Below, piece after piece: positions 48,122 through 61,000 of a stretch of 64,000 nucleotides of DNA. The notes beneath the pieces are model-generated. The model was given only the letters and a program-made list of their open reading frames with translations, searched no databases and had not been told where the DNA came from. The DNA comes from Laccaria trichodermophora (taxonomy: Eukaryota > Basidiomycota > Agaricomycetes > Agaricales > Hydnangiaceae): assembly GCA_018417955.1 (NCBI GenBank), contig JACTVC010000001.1, positions 2,294,001 through 2,358,000 on the forward strand. Direction: 5' to 3'. How positions within the stretch are numbered: the first letter of the stretch is position 1; each line of letters opens with the position of its first letter. Made by a program: the position numbers and the translations under genes.

Positions 48122-48988
48122 TCAAGGATCCACGCTCTCATCTTCCATTTTTGCAATCCGCACCAGGGCGCGGCGGAGGTGGTCTGCAAGACCTGGCGTT
48201 AACTGGAGGACGCCATCAGAGGTGCATATGCGGTATGATGGCATGGGTTGGTATGTTTCTGGCAGGATCTTGGTATGGAGTGAGTAGGGCGCACGAGTGA
48301 TTGAGCTAGAAGACGCACTGTGCTGTTTTCTACGAGGACGGTTGCGATGATATCATCTGGGTCACCTATACGGCCCAGTGCAGGGATATTTCGCTGGTCT
48401 ACGAGGAACGTAAGCTTTCATGTAGTGCGACGAACCCAGAAGTTTTGTATACCATGGATATGCATCCACCCTTGCTGAATCTGCTTTGCGCCATTTGTCC
48501 ATATCTCATCCATGTCGTCCCGTAGGGCAGCTTTGTTGCTCTCATGCAGAACGGGTAAGAACATCGCTGTTGGCGCTTTCATAAATGAAATATGGTGCGT
48601 TAACAGAAAGCCACGCACGATTTTCTCTAAAGTCATTCAACCCTGCTCCCGTCCTCTTCGCCACCGGTGTGTCTGGGGTATCGGTAACATACGTCTGGGC
48701 CGGCAACCACCCAATAACTGTGCTGCTCTCTGGTGTCGGCGGTGTCCTTGGCAAGAAGGAAAGAGCAAACGCAGGTAAGGATGCGGATAAGGGCGTTGGA
48801 GGGTGTACGAAATGGTAGAAGAGGTCGGCTCGTTGCGGGTCGGAAAAGGAAATGTCTGTTGTCTGCTTGTTGGCGTTGGAGGAACGGAATGTGGGTGTTC
48901 TGGAAAGCGCGCGGCGCTGGTAGATGGAGAGAGGTCGGGCAAGGTGCCACGGTCTTGAGAACGCGGTTTGAAACGCGACTATGAGCAT
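48122..48988 (-). CDS. conserved fungal protein, probably mitochondrial, unknown function
   Basis: The product begins with a basic, Ser/Arg-rich leader (RPWHLARPLSIYQRRALSR) typical of a mitochondrial presequence. It continues with ADLFYHFVHPPTPLSASLP, then AGLNDFREN, then LRDDMDEIWTNGAKQIQQGW, then RNIPALGRIGDPDDIIATVL and finally ETYQPMPSYRICTSDG. I recognise this motif set from other agaricomycete genomes but know no function. At least three introns are needed; joining REN at 48636 to MFLPVLHESN restores the frame. The stop follows KMEDESVDP. Confidence 0.7.
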
Positions 48989-49375
48989 TTTTGTGCTGGC
49001 CGGGAAAAGCGGAAAGGCTCGGTCCGAGAATCACATTGCTTGGCTGTATTAGATTTAGAAGCTCCCCTCTCTGGTAAAGACTCCGTCGATATATTTATCA
49101 TCATCCCTCGCGCCTGACCGTGGTTTGGACCCTCGAACATGCACGGTAAGTAATGAAAATGTGGTCTTATTTCGCTGTGGGGCGTCGGGATGCGGTCTCG
49201 AAAGTTTCTAGGCCGTAAACGCCTCTTGAGTTCAATATTGATACATTGTGATTATGTGGCATGCTCTCCAGTTTTTTCTCTTCTCTTAACCTTTGAGTCT
49301 ACTTCGCTTTCATTGCCTCTGGATGGGGCCCAAGGTGGGCCGTAGCGAATATGGAAGTGACCGCCATGAGTCGGA
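48989..49375. other. intergenic region
   Basis: These 387 bp separate two minus-strand genes, holding the promoter of the mitochondrial-type gene and the 3' flank of the copper ATPase. Nothing further is seen. Confidence 0.4.
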
Positions 49376-52300
49376 TTAGGCGTTCGGTGGCCGATAAAAC
49401 TTGAGAGCGAGAGAACTGCAAATGACGGAAATGGAACTGCAATAGAACCCAGGAGTCAGTTCGAATAAAAACATCAACTGAGTGATATTCACGATAACGC
49501 CATGGCAAGCGACCCCCATACAGGATCCAATCTAACATGTCCAGCGGGGTATAATACACCAGCGGCAATGGGCAAAGCAGCGAGATTATACATGATGGCC
49601 CAGAACTAAGATTCGATGAGGATTCATTTCTCGAACACGTTCGACGAGCACTCACAAAGTTCAATTTAACCCGTCGGAAGATTGTGCGAGAAAGATCAAT
49701 CAAGGTGAGAACACCAGAGAGATCGGAAGAAACTAAGATGAAAGACGCGGTAGAAATAGCAACATCGCCTGAAAATATACATGGGTCAGCTGCACGAAAA
49801 AGGGGCGCTCCAGCCCGTTACACTCACTACCCGACCCAATGGCAATGGAAACATCAGCTGAAGCCAAAGCCTGCCCTCCGGTCAATTGATTTTTAGCATA
49901 TCATACACATGCACTCACTGGAGCGTCATTGATCCCGTCTCCCACCATCGCCACGATGCTTCGTTCATTCAACCTCTTCCTATAAGCTGCTGGCCATCTG
50001 GATGCCCGTGGTTCTGGACGTGTTGCCTGAAGTCGTCGAATATGTTGTGCCTACGTGCATGCTCAAAACCAAGCAACATAAGCTCGCTTCAAGTGATGCA
50101 CACACCTTCTCATGTGGTAGAACTCCCGCGATTACTTTGTCTTGAGGGATACCGACGAGCCTCGCCACGGCCTTCGCCGTCGTCAGATGGTCTCCAGATA
50201 TCATCCAAGTCGCGATCCCTCGAGCTTGAAGGCGTGAAATGACACTTTTTGCATTGTGGCGAATCACGTCGGCTATGGCGAATACAGCAGCGACCTGAAA
50301 CTCAGGCGGGGGCCTCCCACATCCCTCCTGACACTCATCGCATATAGCAAGAAAAACCACAGTCTTTCCTTCCATTTTCCAAGATTCCGAACAGCGCGTA
50401 GTGTCGGGACCGATTGCCACCCTGTTGTCCAACATCCACTGCTCGCTCCCAAGAATGACTTCGCATTGTGGTGTCTCAAAACGGGCTTTCATTCCTCGGC
50501 CAGAAATTTCTTCGAATGCGCTGCCTGCTATCAAAGCTGCTCCCTTCTCTGCGCAATGGCTTCGAATAGCTGCCGCAAGGGGATGGGTGCTCGCTGACTC
50601 CACCTCGGCCGCAATCCCAAGAATCACCTCACGCGTAAGAAACGCATCATGATAGACCTCAACATCCGTTACGCATGGCTTTCCTCCTTCAGTTAAAGTT
50701 CCAGTCTTATCAAACACGACGACATCCAGTTGAGCGGCCTCCTGAAACGCTTCACCGCCGCCTCGTGGTAATATACCCAACTTGGCAGCGAGACCAGAAC
50801 CAACCAAAAGTGCGGTGGGTGCTGCGAGACCAATGCCGCATGGGCACGCGACAACAAATACCGCGATAGCAAATTGAAGTGACCAGATAGCTATAATTAC
50901 ATGAGTGATTTTCCCAGAAAGAGGTGGGATAACGCACGCCACCCGCCAACGTCCTTATCCAGGTAATTGCGAGGAAGGACACCACTCAACCCAAGACTCA
51001 GCCAAGTAAGCCAAGTCAACATCGCGAGCAGAGTTATGACTGGGACAAAGTGACCAGTCAGGATATCTGCAAGCCTTTCGATTGGGGCACGTTTGTTCTG
51101 GCCATCACGTACAAGCCGAACGATGTGGTCGAGCCTGATGGGATGGCTTGGCTCAATGATACACTCCAAAATAAACTGAGTTGCACATACATTGTTTCAC
51201 CCCCGATAGCATCGACCCGTACGTCCAAAGCTCTCGAGTCATTAATAGTACCCAGAAACACCTTATCACCAACTTTCTTCTTGATTAGTCTTGCTTCCCC
51301 AGTGAGAGAGCTTTCGTCAAAACTACTTTCACCGGATACAACCGTTCCGTCAGTCGGTGGACTTGAACCTTTCTGGACACGGACTACGTCCCCAATCTCT
51401 AAATGATCCACTGAGGTTTTCTGAATCCTAAATCCAGGAGATTCAATGTATAAACCATCTTCAAAACCAATGGATCCACTCTCTAAATCGTCCGCGGAAG
51501 ATCGAAAGCGTGTGTCTGGGTACTTTTGCAAATGCGGACTCAACAGATACGCCTCTGCAGGACGGAGTTTCCCTAAACTGGTGATAGCGTCTGCAGTGTG
51601 ACTTTTACTATAGGCCTCCAGATATTTTCCTTTGGCGTCAGAGATCAGCCAATATCTTATATGATGACATTTAAAATTGAACTTACCGATGAGTAGAAAC
51701 ATCGTCAAGAAAACGACAGAATCAAAGTAGGTGCTAGTGTCCCCTTTGCCACTTGGAGAAGCGGGCTGAGAAGCGGCCAGAGCAAGCAAAACAATCGACG
51801 AAAAATAAGCTACGGAGACTCCGGAAGAAACCTGTACACTCAGGAGTAAGGATCAAATTTTCTCCAAAACAGTCTCACGCACCAAAAGATTCATGCTACC
51901 AAAGCGAGTAAATCGTTTCCAAACAGGGGTCTTACTGCCCCGTTTCCAGAGTGACACGATCTTGGTCCAGCCTCTGCGGTGAAAATCACCGGCGCTGTAG
52001 AACATGACGGGTGTGGCCAGGAAAAAAAGCGACCACTGTGCTCTGGATGTCTTGCCGGTCCATATGGGTTCCATAAAAAAATCTTTGGTCGAGTTTCCGT
52101 TGGGTGCAAGACTCATAAAAACGATTCCGATAATGAAGGTAGGCATGGCGATAACCAGAGAGGCTATGAATCGATAAAGCAAATGCCGTCGCTCACGCTG
52201 CTGAATTGCGCGCGAACGTTCCTCGATACTGGGAGGTTTGTAAACCGACACCTTCAATGGGGGTGACTGACTGCGACTCAGTGCATCAATGATCGTTCGG

Positions 52301-52994
52301 ATGGTGAAAGATGGAGGAGAAGGTGAGTAGGTGATACGGAGGATGGCATCTTGACCGTCAGTTGATGCTATTTCGACCGTTGCTTGATATTTTTCGAGAA
52401 CGGCCATTATTTTCTCCGAACACGACCTGTCGTAGTGTTGAGCAACCACTTCAAAATAGGTAGAGGAAGATAGGGTTTTACTTGGGGATTCTCTCGACGC
52501 GTAACGAGATTGTGCGAGATTGATTTGAAGGCTCAACCTTCTTACGAGTTGAAGCCACATTGATTACAGCCGCCCCAAATCCTGCATCTTCTATGACAAC
52601 CAGAACGCTGTCCACCAATTCCTTTCGCTCCACAATCATCGACGCTGAATTAGAGAGTAGGTTCACAGACAAGTCAGAGACGTCAGGCAGCTCAGAAACA
52701 AGCTCTGTGATTGCTGATGAACAAGCGGCGCATGTCATTCCTTCAATAGACAGGGAGACATGATAGGGGCCTTCAGCTTCAATTTGTTCCTTCGGGTCTG
52801 AGGCGACCTTCCTGAGATCAACTGCACTGACACAGGTGCAGCTAGCGGACAATTAAAGAGTGAATGAACAATAAACCAGAATGTACACACCTTGAACCAC
52901 ACGTGCACAACTCGCAGGTACAGTCGGTACGACATGAGCATTGAGAGATGTCACTGGCTTTGTGTGATATTACAGGCCCAGGATACGTAGCCAT
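49376..52994 (-). CDS. P1B-type copper-transporting ATPase with metallothionein-like N-terminus
   Basis: This ATP-driven pump exports Cu(I) from the cytosol. I start it at 52994 because an upstream exon (52994-52891) joins in frame and adds 35 residues. They hold most of four CxC pairs (C19/21, 25/27, 30/32, 36/38), a metallothionein-like cluster. An HMA domain with GMTCAAC follows; a second HMA-like domain has lost its CxxC (HYDRSCSEK). Then come the membrane segments, the actuator loop (SLTGEA), the CPC ion site in VACPCGIGLAAPTA, the phosphorylation site DKTGTLT, the HP motif in ASTHPLAAAI, and GDGINDAP. It ends LALKFYRPPNA. The CPCGIG version and Cys-rich head resemble fungal CRP1/CrpA exporters more than Golgi Ccc2, but this placement is by eye. 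A TATA box lies about 52 bp upstream. Confidence 0.9.
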
Positions 52995-53478
52995 TGAGGC
53001 AACACAAGAGAAGTGGTCGATAGGAATCGCTTGTGGACAACAGTGCTTTTATATCTTGGGTCTTCAAGCAACTTTTCCGGGTAAGCTTGGGGGAGAAGGG
53101 GGATATTCCTCGGTTGGCAAAGAAACGGAGTTCCGAGTAGGATAGAAGTCAGGTAAAATTTTTCAGGATAGCCATCAAATCACTCATGGTGAACCGATAC
53201 TGACGAGGGTACATGATAATGGTGAAGGTTTCCCTGGATTGGCAAGGCAGGATACAAATCACTCCGCACTCATGCGGGGTTCTGTCAATCTCCATCTGTG
53301 CAATGTTAGGGTCGATTTGACAATGATAGCGTAGGGACCGATATATTTTTGACTTGTGAGGCAAATACGTACAACGGCGAATAAGGGCGAAACTTCGGGA
53401 TCCGGATGTTTACAGCCCAATTGCCTCAGATGACGCCTTAAGCTTCTTCCTCGGAGACCCCTTTAGGTCCACTCTTCG
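52995..53478. other. upstream region of the copper ATPase
   Basis: These 484 bp precede the ATPase and follow the lectin gene. Apart from the TATA box nothing is recognised; I see no clear copper-regulator (Ace1/Cuf1-type) element. Confidence 0.4.
53046..53053 (-). promoter_or_regulatory. TATA box of the copper ATPase gene
   Basis: TATAAAAG on the minus strand, about 52 bp upstream of the extended start codon. Its position supports the upstream start and implies a very short leader, with little room for a start further upstream. Confidence 0.55.
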
Positions 53479-54702
53479 TCATGTGGTCCAAACTTGGTTA
53501 ACGTTCCCATCCGCGCATTGATACGTCTGCAGGCGATTACCATTATCTGTCAGCCCATCAGTCAGGTCAACGCATTGATCTGAAGTTGTCAGCATTAGAT
53601 AGTGAGGATTTGAAAAAAACACAACGGACGTACTCGTTCCATTTAGAACGATGCTTCTAAATAGAGTGTATATCCACGTCTGAGCAGGAAGGCCAGCAAA
53701 GCACTGCCAAATTTTTAAGCCAACGCCACTCGCTGGTGCTAATCACGAATGTTAAACAAGTAAACGTGGTGTAAGGCGCAATTGCCTCACTCTTGCCGGC
53801 ATCCAGACAAAAACCCGTATCAGCCAACACAACAGGTGTAGTGGTCCCACGACCAATAATCCACTTTTGGGCCATGGTTTCGTTACAGTCATATCTGAGT
53901 TTGGACTGAGCAAGGGACGGCAATTTGGGTTTGATAGAACCCACATCTGCACTGCGGTTCCGTTCTGGAATATTCCCCCACGAACATCCAAACATTTGTT
54001 GGTAGATCCGATTGGATGAAGGCTGACGGCGTCTCTGGGTACAGGGAATGTATCACCGGGACAGAACCTGAAGAGACAAGTTCAATCGCGTAAGACGGCA
54101 CGAGAGGCATTCTAACGTTACTGTATAACCCGTCGAACCTGGACACTGATATAAGGGAACGGAGGGCGCTACGATTGACGGTATTGGGAATCGTGTTGGA
54201 GGGGAGTTATAGACGTTCGTGCATGTCGCGTTATTGCATACATCTACATTGCAAAAATCATTGAACTCAACCAAATGAGCATGATTAGGATTTGCAGGGG
54301 CTTAGGCTTGGCTCACTATAGGACTTGTTGGCGCGATGCTGACACCCGTGTTGAAGTTATCCAGATCTCTTACAATATAATAGTAACTGGCCTGAAAAAG
54401 ATGAGATATATGAAAAAACTCGATAGCTATGCAAGACGATGACTGACACTGCCATAAAACCCGGCCCTCGTCGTTCCAACACCTGTGTTGCCACTCCCAG
54501 CGTACAAATTGGTGTAGATGAACCCGCTCCAGTCATTTGGATATATCTTAGAAACGATTCCATTAGATGCGAGTGAGCCCTGCGATTCGCCGTTTATGTA
54601 CAAAGTTATTGGCTGGGGGCATTTGTTGTTGATCGTGAATTGAAGGTTTGCAAGGGCGATAGAAGAAAATGCGAGCAAAATGAAGGAAAGGTAGAAAGCC
54701 AT
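53479..54702 (-). CDS. secreted thaumatin-like / ricin-B-type lectin protein
   Basis: The first 18 residues (MAFYLSFILLAFSSIALA) form a signal peptide. The N-terminal half resembles a small thaumatin-like fold (LQFTINNKCPQPITLYINGE, later GTTRAGFYG) with a Cys-rich segment (NDFCNVDVCNNATCTNV). The C-terminal half is a beta-trefoil lectin of the ricin-B superfamily: CLDVRGGIFQNGT, CLDAGK and CVDLTDG each open a repeat, and the three QxW motifs AQKW, AQTW and NQVW are all present. It should bind glycans outside the cell or in the wall. This is a carbohydrate-binding fold only; no toxin catalytic chain is present. Seven short exons join in phase from 54702 to the stop at 53479. The architecture is known from other mushrooms. 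Confidence 0.85.
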
Positions 54703-54943
54703 CTTAACAACACGACGGAGGTCGTGGTTCTGGCAAGCTACAAAGTAGCGCCTCCATTCAAGCCGCCACCCACGGGCCACATTTATGGAGTTGGCCGCAC
54801 ATCGTTGCAGGAGCTAGAAAAAGGCTTGGCAAGTGTGACACGTGTTGTCAACATGAGGAGCTGAAGCTCATCGAGTTGCCATTTCAAAAGTTACATTACT
54901 TTATCCAATAGATTGTCCTATGCCGACTCTTCCGAGTACCCCC

Positions 54944-56590
54944 TTAGTTCTCCAGACCTGCATACAAAACCTCCTCCAACTCCGCCCACAACTTCCTCTC
55001 CTCCGGATCACCTGGCGAGCAAAGCTGAGTTCCAAAAACCACAGCAACACCAGTTGTCGGATCCAGAAAATACTCAGTGCCTGCCCAGCCACCCCCTACA
55101 CGTCGTATACAATCAGTAACGCGTAAGGTAAAATCAACGTGTTTGAAGCTCACAAAAACCACTCCCTTTCCTTCGTTTCCCAGGCCAATCCTCAGTTGTC
55201 ACTCCCAAAGCGGTGCTATGGGATATGGCAGGGGTACTGAATCTACTGATGAGTGATTTAGCACCCTCCTCAGTGAGAGTGGGTACGAAGAAGCTATTAA
55301 CGGTATCGGCCTTGAGAATTGGGTTCGGAACCGGTCGTCCGGCTGGTTAAATTTGATCTTAGCACCAGATTCGTTAAGTAGGCAGACCGGATGGGCGTAC
55401 CTTGAATTCGTAAGACATGGCGAAGAAGGGTAAGATAATCACGAAGGGTAGCATAGAGGCCTATGCCTCCGAAGTGCAGCTGGACTAAATAAAGATTTTG
55501 GTCTCGATTGGATCGGGCAAGGAGATCCGTACCTTTCGAAGGATCCTGTTCTATCAATGGTGTTTGACCAGTGAACCGAAGGAGCTTTCCATCTGCATCA
55601 CGGAAGGCCAAAGGGACGGCAAGTTCCCTTAATTCGGGGGTCAAGTAGAATGAGGTGAACTTCATTCCAAGAGGCTCAAAAATATTTTCCTTGCTAATTG
55701 ATAGATCAGTAAGCGTCCTTGGGATACAAACCGGTTATGCGCACCAGTACTTCTCCAGGGTATGTCCAGACACCTTTTCCACCACAAATCCTACGATATC
55801 GGAGCTCCATCCGTAGCTGACTGGAATCGACGTGCTACAGGTGCACATTTTTTAGGTAGGAAATATGCTCACAGCTGGTACCAGGTTCAAAGGCAAGAGG
55901 AATTGAAGGCGATTCTTTCTTGAGGAAAGCCTTGATTATTCATATCACTGTTTTTAGCGACAAGAACATACCTTGATCCTATCGTAAAACTTCTTGAATA
56001 CGTCATTCAACTGCCCGTCTTGCGGAATTGTATATGGAGCCGGAAGGGTGTACGGTGGATCGGAACTTTCATACTTGTAGTATAAACCGCTTGAGTGGTT
56101 CAAGATGTGCATCAGAGTAATCGCAGTTCCCGCAGGCTTCGAAGTAAGCGTCTCAGAACTGTCAATAATCCCAAGTTCCTTCAATTCGGGTATATAATTC
56201 GATATCGGAGTATCAAGGCTGAGCTTTCCCTGTTCCACCAATTTCAGTGCGGCGATCTGCTTGATGACAGGTAAAGTATAAGGAGAGTGATATCGAGTGA
56301 AAGTTAAAGACGCCCATTGGTTATGAATTTGGTCTGACTGCAGATCCAGAAGACGCTGTCTGGTGTGACTTCTCCACTTGCGGGATCGTCAAAGACGCGC
56401 GTTCCTGAGCCACGGAAATACAGCTCTTCATCGAGGTTCGTTACTCCGAACACAAAATTGGGAATCTTCTTCTCCTCAACGGCTCGGGTCTTGTGGTGCA
56501 TAAGCTCAATTGAGGCGAGCAGAGACCATTTCAAATACATACGAACAGACGGTCCAGGGCCTCTTTCCCAGAGTCAGATAGTGTAGGCAT
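54944..56590 (-). CDS. class C beta-lactamase-like serine hydrolase
   Basis: This is a serine hydrolase of the beta-lactamase/EstB/LovD clan, probably an esterase or transesterase with a small-molecule substrate. The nucleophile motif SxxK is visible as SQTK in FWICSQTKFIT. KLSLDTPISNYIPEL and ITLMHILNHSSGL follow as in the clan, and the last block GGWAGTEYFLDPTTGVAVVF corresponds to the KTG-strand region. I start it at 56590, where MPTLSDSGKEALDRLF joins through a short intron to LMHHKTRAVEEKK. The protein has no signal peptide. Some internal exons (about 55,180-55,950) were not placed exactly. It shares a 267-bp divergent promoter with the hydrolase at 56858. Confidence 0.85.
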
Positions 56591-56857
56591 TTGTGGACGA
56601 CAATATCGGGGAGTGATGGACGTAGTAGCTCGACAGAGCTCAACCACTACCGTCTTGATGGTCCAAACCGTCACGCGCCAGGGGTTATACCAACGGGGTC
56701 TTTACATGGAGTCTACACCATTTTGGCGGCAGAAGCTGGAGATAGGGATTAGTAATCATGGAATACAACTTTCTACTAGTAATCGACTGACGCCAAACTG
56801 ACACTATCATCTTTGAATAATTACTTACCGAGTCTAACAGGCTACTGAACGCTGAAG

Positions 56858-57801
56858 ATGTCCGAAATACACATCAATGACCAGGTCTCTTCCAATTCCG
56901 TCCCAAGAGTCAAGCCCCTCCCAAAAAATATATCCATCCCCGTGCCTTTCTTCTACGCACCTAGTGACGACGGGGTCGACGAGAACTTGCTCATCTTGCT
57001 CCACGGTCTCGGTGAGTGCTATCATATACGTTTTGTTTCATTCCCTGAGCCCGTATTAACGGAAAACCGTAGGTGACACCCATGCACCATTTTCCAAGCT
57101 TGCGCGTCAACTGAAGCTTCCGCAGACTGCCGTTCTTGCACTCTGCGCCCCAGAGCAGTAAGTAGGTGAATCTTCTAGTTCGCGAATTATCGTTTCACTC
57201 TTTGACCACCTTATTCCCCAGGGTACCCTTTCTATACGAGGAATCGTTTCAGTGGTATCGATCCTTCAATGACCTCGGGGAACTAATCGAACGACCAAAC
57301 CCAACTCCTGTACTGGATCTTCTCTCAAAGGTCGTCGACCACTTAACCTCGCACTGCCAGTGGCCTTTGAACCGCATCCACTTCTTCGGATTTGCCCAGG
57401 GAGGGAGCGTCGCTGCAGAATTCGGGATCCAGTGTTGGAAGCGGCAAACCCAGCGGCCGAAGGCCCTGATGTCGTCAGAATCTACGGGGATTGGTACTGA
57501 GCCGTCATCACTTGGATCGATTGTCACGATCTCAGGGCCTCTGATATCATACCCAACAGTATCATCCCTTTGTCCTACTCCCGTACTCGTCGCTCATAGG
57601 GCAGCGCCAGCGGAAACAGCCTTACAGCCGGGCGCTCTGAAGGACTTTAGTAAGGCGTACCAGATGGTTACCGAATCGAAAATGGGATCTAGAGGTGGAA
57701 TGCCCGCTTCAAAGGAGGAATGGGAGCCGATTATGCGATTTTGGAGTGCAAAGCTTGGGACGAGACACCCTGAAGGTTTGTACGAGGTCAGAAGGAGCTA
57801 A
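56858..57801 (+). CDS. APT1-like alpha/beta hydrolase with substituted nucleophile
   Basis: Three exons give about 270 residues of the phospholipase/carboxylesterase (acyl-protein thioesterase-like) family: LLILLHGLGDTHAPFSKLA, then TAVLALCAPEQ, then QWYRSFND, with a nucleophile elbow reading FFGFAQGGSVAAEF. Family members have GFSQGG; here the nucleophile Ser is Ala. A downstream ISGPLISYP strand is kept, while the Asp and His of the triad are not obvious. The protein may be catalytically dead or use a different residue. No signal peptide is present. Intron junctions (after HGLG and CAPEQ) are canonical. It diverges from the beta-lactamase-like gene. Confidence 0.8.
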
Positions 57802-58020
57802 ACTAAATGTTATGATCGCAGAATCAATAGACATATGTGAACTCCTTCGTACGAATTCCTTTAAAATTTCGCAAGAAAATGGTCGAGATTATCCACGTAG
57901 TTGTAAATACAGATCGAAACATATAACAATACAGAGAGCTTTAACATTGTAGAGAACAGCTTGTGGAAGAAAAAAGATAGGGAGGTAGCCAGCAAAGAAA
58001 AAATTTAATAAAACCCAAGA

Positions 58021-61000
58021 CTATGATCCGTTGGAACCAGCAGCAGCCACACGTTCATTGACCTTTTGACGATGTAATCGATTCTTTAAATGTACTTCAT
58101 AATTGGAGAGGGTTTCGCCTGGACCAGGTGTATACAACTGAGGAAATGGATCAGTCATGAAGGATATGGGTCGAACAAAGCGGATTATATTTACCTTGCC
58201 AGGGCAGTCTAAACATTTGATGCGCCATTCCGGTGAGCTGGTGGCATTCACTTTACGCAAAATGACCTCAAATCTGTCGTTGTGGTATTTGTCTTGCATT
58301 AGCTGCATAGCAGAAGTCAACCATGCAGGTGGCTAACATCAAAAGCATCAGCTACCAATTCGTCCAAACCAAAAAAATCTCTTACCCATGCTTTCGACGG
58401 GCTGGGTGGGGCAGGCAATTCGGTAGCTGGAGGCTTACTTATAGGTGGAGGGGTAGAGGGCGTCACAGCAGCAGCTGGTGGTGGATGAGGTGTTGCCGGT
58501 GGCTTGCTATGGCTCCCATTCAGCTTCACCCTCTGAGCAAGCGGGGGTTCAGAAGCGCTGGATGCGGTCGATACTGGTGATATTGCCCGGTCATCGTCAT
58601 TCAGAGTAGCCGCTGGAGTCGGAGACTGCCGAGAAGACGCGTCCACGTCTCCATTTGACCTAGCTGGCGTCTGTGGTTCTGAAACGTCGGCCATAGGCGT
58701 AGCTGCCGTGCTCTGGGCGCGCAAGGCAGCTGCGGCACCCTTCCTCTTTGACGCTGGCATTTTCGCTTCAGCCTCACGTTGCTTCAGCCCAGAATGATAG
58801 TCGGCGTCTGCATTGTATTCCACCGGCCGTGGCCTTCTATGTCTATGCCAGAACTTCCCTACGGAGGAGGAGGGTTCGCATCAGCTGTCGTAGAAGCAAT
58901 TGTCGAGGGGAAAAACGTACCACATGTGCCGCACTGTGATTTATCACCAAGAGGCCCTTTTCTCCGTCCAATAGCAATGCTTTCAGGACAGCCACAATTC
59001 GAGCAATGCCAAACGCCATCAATGTAATTCGGGTGCTGTCCATCAACAAATTCCTTCTCTTTGGCTTCTCGTTCTAGCTCCTTGGCCCTCTTTGCCGACA
59101 AGATCTTGGCAGCCTTGCTGTCCAGAGCAGGAACATTGTTAGCACTCGGAGGAGGATCGTTGTCCAAGGGAGCAGGTAATTTCGAGACGTCTGCAGCTGT
59201 AGACGGCGTGGGAGCAACAACTTGGGCACGAGGTCGCAGGGTGTTCGGGGGAATAGGAGGCGCCTTAAATAGACCCTTCGGCTTCTTCTCTTTTTGCGCA
59301 GTAGGCGGCGGCTGTGGAGCCTGCTGGGACGGCAAGGATTGAGGCATAAATGGCGTCCCATTCTCAGATGCGACCATGTTGGCGATGGTGAGCGAGGCAG
59401 CAGCAGCAGCAGCCCGACGAGACATTGGCGCGTTCGCAGCGGCAGCAAGAGCCAACGTTGCTGGGTCAAGTTCAGGGAACCCAATAGCAGGCGTGCGATA
59501 AGTCCTGATCGGTTCTCGGTCTGGCAAAGCAATTCCGCGTCTACCCCTGGTATTACGCTTTCTGCGCTTATTCAGGTCCTTGTCCCGCTCCTTTTCTGTT
59601 CTGTCGATCTCCCCGTCGCTGAGGTAGTTGAGGAGGGGAGTGAACATCTGAACCTCGCTCACTGGACGAGCACCCGACATCAAGCTGGGCAGGAATGATT
59701 GCTTAAGGTCCTCATCTTGCACAAGAGCACCATCAGAAGGTTGATGGCCGACGAGGAACAGGGACTTTTGGTATGTCTGCACTTGCTCTCGTATTGAGTG
59801 GGCGATAGCAGTTCTATTATTTGTCAGGGTCTGATCAGCACCAAAAACAGGCGATCGAAAAAAGGCACAGATGACGTACTTGAATTCTCCACATAATCCG
59901 AGTTCTTGGGTGTAAACATCCGCGAAATCTTCTGGTGACGCATTTGTATTGTCCAGATCCCATTCGAACTGATCGTCGAGCTTCATAGCTCCCACAATGA
60001 TGTCCAACTGCAACGAAGGAGTAAGGTTCAGAAACATTTGGTGCTGTAACATAAAACATTACCTTGATCAAGATCCGCATATCCTCGTGGAGACTCTGCT
60101 CGTCCAGCTCGAGTTCCTCTAGGGTCATGGGCCTTTCATCGTCACCATCACCCTCGTCCATGCACACGTCCTCAGGCTCCTCAACTTTAACAACCTTCCG
60201 CCTCTTCCTCCCATGTTTGCTACCCTTGCGAGATGCACCTTCAACACGGACGCGTTTCCGCCACGACTCCCACCACCTAAGACTCTCCTCATCAAGAGCT
60301 CCTCGCTGGATGGATGCATCTTCAGGTTCAGAGAGCTCACCACCCTCGCCATCGTAATTTGCCGAATGGGCTTTATAGTCGCTGAGTTGATCTTGTATTG
60401 ACTTGACGATGAAGGAGTGGTAAGAGGAAGGGAGGGCATAATCCTCCACAAGGGATTGAGCGAAATGTTCTGGAGTTACCACGGGGTCTGAAGAAAGTGA
60501 AGGTTAATGCATGTGTCAATGGGTGAAAAAAAAGTGAGAAACAAACCATTCAAATTCCAAACAAACGTATCCCGCATCTTATGGTGCTCAACATCAAATT
60601 CCAAGCGAATGGGAATAAGTTGTTCAGGGCGATTCGCCTCTGCAGGAGCCAGCGTCCTCGGCCTGAAACATCATCATCAACTGCCACGAGGTAAAAGAAA
60701 AGAAAAAATCAAACATACAATCTCAAACCCTCCCTTCTAACACCTCTTTTCCTCTCTCTCCCATCTCTTCCTTCCTTCTCTCTACGCCTCGGATACCTAA
60801 CATCAAACTGTTCCCTTCCCCTCCTCCAGCGATTCAGATTCCCACCAGGGAATCCCTTTTCCCACCACGACGCACCAGCAGGCCCAAAAGTTTCCCTAGC
60901 CTCCACCGCCATCCTCTCCTTCATCCGCCTAAAAGCAACCTCATACTCCTTGTCCACCTTGATCCACCCCTGCACATTCTTTATATCATGCTCTGACAGC

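Noticed and set aside
58317..58823. SNF5 ending at the stop at 58317
   Set aside because: A GTAAGA donor and TTAG acceptor remove that stop and connect to a conserved C-terminal domain (WRIKCLDCPGK, GPGETLSNYEVHLKNR).
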